Shown here one piece after another: positions 59,505 through 64,000 of a DNA stretch of 64,000 nucleotides. Each line of letters opens with the position of its first letter. Position 1 is the first letter of the stretch. The notes beneath the pieces were generated by a model. It had not been told where the DNA came from. It made no database searches and worked only from the letters and a program-made list of their open reading frames with translations. Source of the DNA: Amycolatopsis sp. A133 (GTDB taxonomy: Bacteria; Actinomycetota; Actinomycetes; Mycobacteriales; Pseudonocardiaceae). A program made the translations under genes and the position numbers. The stretch is from assembly GCF_031082405.1 (NCBI RefSeq), contig NZ_JAVHJU010000004.1, forward strand, positions 400,092-464,091, read 5' to 3'.

Positions 59505-59882
59505 TCAGTAGTCGCCGAGCAGGCAGAACGGGTGACCTGCCGGATCGGCGTAGACGCGCCAGCCCCGGCCGCCGAGGTCGGGGTCGAGCAGCCGGCCGCC
59601 GTGCCGCAGGACGACGTCGTGGGACTCGCGGAAGTCGTCGACCTCGAAGTCGAGGTGGAACTGCTGGGGGAAGGCCGGGTCCGGCCAGCGTGGCGGCCGG
59701 TGGTCGTACGACCGCTGGAAGCCCAGGACGATCCCGTTCACGTGCAGCGTCGACCAGTCCTCGTCGACCCGCCACCGCGGGTCGGGCCGGTCCACCTCGC
59801 CACCGAGCAGCGCCTGGTAGAAGCGGGCGAGCACGACCGGTTCCGGGCAATCCAGGACGATGCACTGCAGCGTCGCGGGCAC
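59505..59882 (-). CDS. VOC / glyoxalase-like domain protein
   Basis: 125 aa from GTG 59882. Paired beta-alpha-beta-beta-beta units: LQCIVLDCPEPVVLARFYQA and FHLDFEVDDFRESHDVVLRH, ending YADPAGHPFCL. Typical of small actinomycete VOC proteins; substrate unknown. Stands alone between the dehydrogenase and rarA genes. Confidence 0.85.
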   Translation of the reverse strand: MPATLQCIVLDCPEPVVLARFYQALLGGEVDRPDPRWRVDEDWSTLHVNGIVLGFQRSYDHRPPRWPDPAFPQQFHLDFEVDDFRESHDVVLRHGGRLLDPDLGGRGWRVYADPAGHPFCLLGDY

Positions 59883-60016
59883 GGTTGAGCCTCCTGCGGT
59901 CGCGGCGGCTCTCCCCTGGTGCGGGCCGCCTCAAGCCGCGAAGCTTACGAAACCCGATGATCTTGCCCCCGGCGGCCCGGCCGGTGATCATCCCACCGGC
60001 GATTCTTCCGCCCGGT

Positions 60017-61402
60017 TCACTTTTCCCCGCGGATGGTCCGGCGCAGCTTGGGGACGCGGTCGGCGAGCGTCCGCTCGGCGCCGCGCTGGGTCGGCTCGTA
60101 GTAGTCCCGGCCGACCAGCTCGTCCGGCGGGTACTGCTGCGCCAGCACGCCCTCGGGCACGTTGTGCGGGTACCGGTAGCCCTGCGCGTTGCCGAGCTTC
60201 TTCGCGCCCGCGTAGTGCCCGTCACGCAGGTGGGGCGGGACGGTGCCCGCCAGCCCCGCCCGGACGTCCGCGAGCGCCGCGTCGATGCCCTTGATCACCG
60301 AGTTGGACTTCGGCGCGGTCGCCAGGTGCACGGTCGCCTGCGCCAGCGCCAGCCGGCCCTCCGGCATGCCGATGAACTGCACCGCGTGCGCGGCCGCGAT
60401 CGCCGACTGCAGCGCCGTCGGGTCGGCCATCCCGATGTCCTCGCTGGCGTGCACGACCAGCCGCCGCGCCAGGAACCGCGGATCCTCCCCCGCTTCGATC
60501 ATCCGGGCCAGGTAGTGCAGCGCGGCGTCCACATCGGACCCGCGGATCGACTTGATGAACGCGCTGATCACGTCGTAGTGCTGGTCGCCGTCGCGGTCGT
60601 AGCGCACCGCCGCCTTGTCCACTGTGGACTCGACGGTGGCCAGGTCGATCGTCTTCGCCTCGGTGGCCGACGCCGCGTCCGCCGCCGCCTCCAGCGCGGT
60701 GAGCGCGCGGCGCGCGTCCCCGCCCGCGAGCCGGACGAGGTGGGCGCACGCGTCCTCGGTCAGCGTCAGCTCGCCGCCCAGGCCGCGCTCGTCGGCGAGC
60801 GCGCGCTCGATCAGCGCCGTGATGTCGGCGTCGGTCAGCGGGCGCAGCTGCAGCACCAGCGACCGCGACAGCAGCGGCGACACGACGGAGAAGGACGGGT
60901 TCTCGGTCGTCGCCGCGACCAGCAGCACCGTGCGGTCCTCGACCGCGCCGAGCAGCGCGTCCTGCTGGGTCTTGGAGAACCGGTGCACCTCGTCGATGAA
61001 CAGCACGGTGTTCTCGGCGTTGTACTGGCGGCGCCGCCGCGCCTCCTCGATGACGCCGCGCACCTCCTTGACGCCCGCCGAAAGCGCCGACATCGCGACG
61101 AACCGGCGGCCGGTGGCGATCGAGACGAGGTTGGCCAGTGTCGTCTTGCCCGTGCCGGGCGGGCCGTAGAGCAGCACCGACGCCGGCGCGGCGCCCTCGA
61201 CCAGCCGCCGCAGCGGAGCGCCTTCGCGCAGCAGGTGCTGCTGGCCGACGACCTCTTCGAGCGAGCGCGGCCGCATCCGCACGGCCAGCGGCGAGCTCGC
61301 CGGGTCCGCCTGCGGTTCCGCGGCCGCGTTCGACGTCGTGCGCTCCGGCGGAGGCGCGATGTCGGCGTTCACGGTGAAGAGCTCGTCCTGTGCCACGCCC
61401 AT
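60017..61402 (-). CDS. rarA: replication-associated recombination protein A (RarA/MgsA)
   Basis: Up to 461 aa. AAA+ clamp-loader-like ATPase: Walker [14 protein letters not shown], Walker [12 protein letters not shown], sensor [11 protein letters not shown], and the RarA-specific C-terminal tetramerisation region ([40 protein letters not shown]). It acts at stalled forks. The ATG at 61402 and a GTG at 61396 are both possible; TAACGT (61404-61409) lies 7 nt before the GTG, favouring a leaderless GTG start. Confidence 0.93.
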   Translation of the reverse strand: MGVAQDELFTVNADIAPPPERTTSNAAAEPQADPASSPLAVRMRPRSLEEVVGQQHLLREGAPLRRLVEGAAPASVLLYGPPGTGKTTLANLVSIATGRRFVAMSALSAGVKEVRGVIEEARRRRQYNAENTVLFIDEVHRFSKTQQDALLGAVEDRTVLLVAATTENPSFSVVSPLLSRSLVLQLRPLTDADITALIERALADERGLGGELTLTEDACAHLVRLAGGDARRALTALEAAADAASATEAKTIDLATVESTVDKAAVRYDRDGDQHYDVISAFIKSIRGSDVDAALHYLARMIEAGEDPRFLARRLVVHASEDIGMADPTALQSAIAAAHAVQFIGMPEGRLALAQATVHLATAPKSNSVIKGIDAALADVRAGLAGTVPPHLRDGHYAGAKKLGNAQGYRYPHNVPEGVLAQQYPPDELVGRDYYEPTQRGAERTLADRVPKLRRTIRGEK

Positions 61403-61467
61403 GACGTTAACCGACCCCGCCGGCAGAACCGCTTGCCCCGGCCCCCGCAGCGGCGCTACCGTCGGAA

Positions 61468-61507
61468 TGACTGGTTGACCGAAAGTGCGATTCCAGTCAA
61501 CCAGTCA
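61468..61507. promoter_or_regulatory. long inverted-repeat operator before TetR-P450 pair
   Basis: TGACTGGTTGAC (61468-61479) and GTCAACCAGTCA (61496-61507) are perfect 12-bp arms separated by 16 bp. The right arm also contains CCAGTCAA directly repeated (61493-61500, 61501-61508). It is 30 bp upstream of the TetR gene, between it and divergent rarA, and is the probable autoregulatory site of the TetR protein. Confidence 0.75.
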
Positions 61508-61537
61508 AAAGCTCAACAAAATCACAGGTGGAGACGC

Positions 61538-62233
61538 ATGAGCCATCCCAACCGCGAGCGCGCCGACCGGATCCTGGACGCGGCGGGCGAGCTGCTGCTG
61601 CGCATGGGCTACCGCAAGGTGGCGATCGACGACGTCGCGCGCGCGGTCGGCATCGGCAAGGGCACCGTCTACCTGCACTGGCGTACCAAGGAGCTGCTGT
61701 TCCAGGCGCTGATGATGCGGGAGTCGGCCGATCTGACCGACGAGCTGCTGACCAGGATCAAGGCCGACCCGGCGATGATCCTGCCCCACCGGATGGTCCC
61801 GTGCTCGTTCCTGATCACCCACCGCCGCCCGCTGGTGATGGCGATGCTGCGCGGCAACGCGGAGATGTTCGGCTCGCTCGGCGACCTGGCACTGAAGAAG
61901 CAGCAGGACGAGCTGAGCGTGCACTTCGAGACCGCGCTGCTGCGGCACGGGCTGATCCGCGCGGACATGCCGCACATGAGCTACGCGCTGCACGCCGCGA
62001 CGCTCGGCTTCTACGTCGGCGACACGATTTCGGACGAGTTCGAGGGCATCCCCGTCGAGGAGAAGGCGGACGTCCTCGCCCACCTGATCCGCACCGCGTT
62101 CGAGCCGCCCGGGGAGCCCGATCCCGCCGCGGTCGCCGAGGTGGCGGCGGAGCTGAGTTCGACGCTCGAGGAGCTCGTCTCGGGCTTCCGTAACGGGATC
62201 TACGCACACGATCCCACCAGGGCCTCCGGCTGA
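61538..62233 (+). CDS. TetR-family regulator of P450 operon
   Basis: 231 aa from ATG 61538 (GGTGGAG upstream). HTH: ILDAAGELLLRMGYRKVAID, then VGIGKGTVYLHWRTKELLF. The C-terminal ligand domain is helical with hydrophobic residues (LHAATLGFYVGD). The P450 gene starts 32 bp after its stop, so the two are co-transcribed; autoregulation through the 61468-61507 repeat is likely. Confidence 0.9.
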   Translation: MSHPNRERADRILDAAGELLLRMGYRKVAIDDVARAVGIGKGTVYLHWRTKELLFQALMMRESADLTDELLTRIKADPAMILPHRMVPCSFLITHRRPLVMAMLRGNAEMFGSLGDLALKKQQDELSVHFETALLRHGLIRADMPHMSYALHAATLGFYVGDTISDEFEGIPVEEKADVLAHLIRTAFEPPGEPDPAAVAEVAAELSSTLEELVSGFRNGIYAHDPTRASG

Positions 62234-62265
62234 TCCCGGGGCCACATCGGGGAAAGGGGCGGAAA

Positions 62266-63474
62266 ATGACCACCACACTCGCCGACACCTGGGGACTCCA
62301 CGAGTCCCAGTTCTGGCTGCGGGGGAAGCAACCGGAGAAGCAGGTCGAGTTCGCCGCGGAACTGGGGATGTGGAACGTCTACGGGCACCCGGAGATCGAA
62401 GCGATCCTCCGCGACCCGGCGACGTTCTCGTCCGACACCACACGGCTGGTGCCGGAGGACCTGATGCCCGACTCCGACTACGACCCGTCGTCGGGCAGCA
62501 TCCTGCAGCTGGACCCGCCGCTGCACAACAAGATGCGCAAGCTCGTCAGCCGCGCGTTCACGCCGAAGGTGGTGGCGGATCTCGAGCCGAGGATCGCCGC
62601 GATCACCCGCGAACTGCTCGACGCGGTCCCCGCCGGCGACCGGCTGGAGCTGGTGGAGAGCCTGGCCTACCCGCTGCCGGTGATCGTGATCGCCGAGCTG
62701 CTGGGCGTCCCGGCCGGCGACCGGCACCTGTTCAAGGGCTGGGTGGACAAGATGTTCGAGTCCGCCGACCAGGTTTCGCTGGTGAAGAAGGACGAAAAGC
62801 AGGACCAGGCGATCAGGTCGTCCCTGGAGGGCCAGAAGTCGCTCACCGAATACCTCGGCGTGCACGTCGACGAGCGGCGGAAGCGGCCGCGCGAGGACCT
62901 GCTGACGAAACTGGTCGAGGCCGAGCTGGACGGCGAACGGCTGTCCCGCGGCGAAGTCGTCAGCTTCGCGAACCTCCTGCTGCTGGCCGGCCACATCACG
63001 ACGACGATGCTGCTCGGCAACGTGGTGCTGTGCCTGGACACGTTCCGGGACTGGGACGAGCGGGCGCGCGCGGACCGGGCGCTCGTGCCGCCGGTGATCG
63101 AGGAGTCGCTGCGCTACCTCACGCCGTTCGCGGCGGTGGCCCGCACGACCATGCGCGAGGCGGAGGTCGGGGGCGTCACCGTGCCGGCCGACCAGATGCT
63201 GCTGCTCTGGGTCGCGGCGGCCAACCGCGACGGGCGGGTGTTCCGCGCCCCGGGCACGTTCGACCCGCTGCGGGCGGAAAATCCGCACCTGGCGTTCGGC
63301 CGCGGCATCCACTTCTGCATCGGCGCGCCGCTCGCCCGGCTGGAAGGCCGGGTGGCGCTGAACATCCTGTTCGACCGCTACCCGGTGTTGCGCACGATTC
63401 CGGGTGAGCCGCCGAAGTTCCAGGTCAACCCGAACATGACGGGCGTGCGGGAACTGCCGCTGGCGACGGTGTAG
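62266..63474 (+). CDS. cytochrome P450 (bacterial class I type)
   Basis: 402 aa, soluble. I-helix LLLLAGHITTTMLLGN (AGxxTT-type, His in the acid/amide position), ExxR in EESLRY, heme-ligand loop FGRGIHFCIGAPLAR with Cys351, and PPLHNKMRKLVSRAFTP in the C-helix. Expected to need ferredoxin and a reductase, neither of which is adjacent. Paired with a TetR regulator, so it is probably inducible by a small molecule that is its substrate or product. Substrate unknown. Confidence 0.92.
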   Translation: MTTTLADTWGLHESQFWLRGKQPEKQVEFAAELGMWNVYGHPEIEAILRDPATFSSDTTRLVPEDLMPDSDYDPSSGSILQLDPPLHNKMRKLVSRAFTPKVVADLEPRIAAITRELLDAVPAGDRLELVESLAYPLPVIVIAELLGVPAGDRHLFKGWVDKMFESADQVSLVKKDEKQDQAIRSSLEGQKSLTEYLGVHVDERRKRPREDLLTKLVEAELDGERLSRGEVVSFANLLLLAGHITTTMLLGNVVLCLDTFRDWDERARADRALVPPVIEESLRYLTPFAAVARTTMREAEVGGVTVPADQMLLLWVAAANRDGRVFRAPGTFDPLRAENPHLAFGRGIHFCIGAPLARLEGRVALNILFDRYPVLRTIPGEPPKFQVNPNMTGVRELPLATV

Positions 63475-63481
63475 CCGGCTT

Positions 63482-63513
63482 GCGCCCTGGGCGAAATCCC
63501 TCGCCCGGGGCGC
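63482..63513 (+). terminator. hairpin after P450 gene
   Basis: GCGCCCTGGGCGA (63482-63494) pairs with TCGCCCGGGGCGC (63501-63513), 6-nt loop, one G-U-type mismatch, 7 bp past the P450 stop. Confidence 0.7.
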
Positions 63514-63536
63514 TCGGCGTGCCCCATGGTGGCCGG

Positions 63537-64000
63537 GTGAACGTAGCGGTGCTGGCGGACGTGCACGGCGTGCTCCCGGCGCTGGAGGCGGTCCTGGCGG
63601 AGCCGGACGTCCGGGCGGCGGAGCGGATCGTGCTGCTCGGCGACCTGCTCGCCGGGCCCATGCCGGTCGAAACCCTCGAGCGGCTGCGGGCGCTGGGCGA
63701 GCGCGCGGTGTGGGTGCGCGGCAACGCCGATCGCGAGCTGGCCGAGTCGGCTCGCACGGGCGGCACGTTCGTCCCGGACCCGATTTTCCCGTGGGCGGCG
63801 AAGCAGCTGCGTCCGGCCGACCTGCCGGTGCTGGACGCGCTGCCGCTGACCGTGACGCTGGGCGAGGTGCTGTTCTGCCACGCGACCCCGCGCGACGACA
63901 CCGAAATCGTGCTCGTCGACAGCCCGCCGGAGCGCTGGGCGGAGGTCCTCGACGGCGTGACCGCGGAAACCGTCGTGCTGGGGCACACGCACATGCCGTT
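63537..64000 (+). CDS. metallophosphoesterase (YfcE-like), truncated by window end
   Basis: Partial, about 154 codons from GTG 63537; the frame is still open at the window edge. Metal-ligand motifs of calcineurin-like phosphoesterases in order: LADVHG, LLGDLLAGP, RGNADRE, FCHATP, LGHTHMP. A phosphodiesterase of the YfcE/MJ0936 group is likely. No RBS of note; follows the P450 terminator. Confidence 0.85.
   Translation, partial: MNVAVLADVHGVLPALEAVLAEPDVRAAERIVLLGDLLAGPMPVETLERLRALGERAVWVRGNADRELAESARTGGTFVPDPIFPWAAKQLRPADLPVLDALPLTVTLGEVLFCHATPRDDTEIVLVDSPPERWAEVLDGVTAETVVLGHTHMP

Noticed and set aside
58274..61537. N-terminal extension of the TetR frame reaching far upstream
   Set aside because: It is antisense to the dehydrogenase, VOC and rarA genes; the ATG at 61538 has an RBS and gives a normal TetR length.

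Overview
The window is 64 kb of very GC-rich DNA. It has many GTG starts, tightly overlapped operons, TANNNT leaderless-type promoters and a DUF948 / DUF6167 / alaS / ruvX / mltG / aroE series, which together suggest a filamentous actinomycete, most likely a Pseudonocardiaceae member of the Amycolatopsis type (inference from gene order and style; no species call is possible). No rRNA, tRNA, CRISPR, transposase, integrase or phage gene was seen.

Layout. (1) 1-2123: a secreted lipoprotein with a GH43/32-like beta-propeller, then a 545-bp non-coding gap. (2) 2124-33924: the accessory core of the window. A divergent helical-repeat protein (2124-4172) faces about 30 kb of 20 co-directional genes in two blocks. 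Block 1 (4308-20567, 13 genes) is almost entirely joined by 1-8 bp overlaps. It encodes a sigma-region-2-like protein, a TPR protein with a catalytically dead CHAT domain, four uncharacterised membrane or coiled-coil proteins, an OmpA-domain lipoprotein, a membrane Ser/Thr kinase with TxxD repeats, a further membrane protein, a double-AAA ClpB-like ATPase, a Zn-finger/FHA protein, a four-TM protein and an NrdG-like radical SAM enzyme. Block 2 (20735-33924, 7 genes) opens with paralogues of the first two genes: another sigma-like protein and a TPR-CHAT protease with an intact His/Cys dyad. It continues with a helical-repeat protein, a large LuxR/MalT-type ATPase regulator, a caspase-like protease, a 79-aa protein and a transmembrane KAP-type NTPase. 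I infer a membrane-anchored, phosphorylation-controlled, double-protease signalling or conflict (defence/cell-death) system. I do not recognise it as a named system.

(3) 33968-38066: a coupled operon aroC-aroK-aroB-aroQ and a GNAT-VOC fusion, making chorismate from DAHP-derived intermediates. (4) 38067-38569: two adjacent minisatellites, both with a 21-bp period. (5) 38525-40645: an ECF sigma / zinc anti-sigma operon with a small membrane protein, divergent from a Rieske lipoprotein; both sides carry the same TGAACC-N16-CGT promoter. (6) 40716-43976: a split GlcNAc/glucose PTS (IIA, IIB on one side; GntR regulator, IIC, HPr on the other) with a DasR-type dre operator. (7) 44049-51156: assorted chromosomal genes: beta-lactamase-fold hydrolase, exported peptidase (with a 57-bp tandem duplication at the junction), 2-hydroxyacid dehydrogenase, secreted nuclease/phosphatase-fold protein, TetR-controlled small membrane protein, and a GrpB-methyltransferase fusion. 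(8) 51214-61402: conserved housekeeping run aroE-mltG-ruvX-alaS-DUF6167-DUF948, then an HIBADH-like dehydrogenase, a VOC protein and rarA. (9) 61468-64000: TetR plus cytochrome P450 with a long inverted-repeat operator, and the start of a metallophosphoesterase cut by the window end.

Start sites were chosen from Shine-Dalgarno sequences and stop/start overlaps. All functional statements are from reading motifs by eye; no database search was run.
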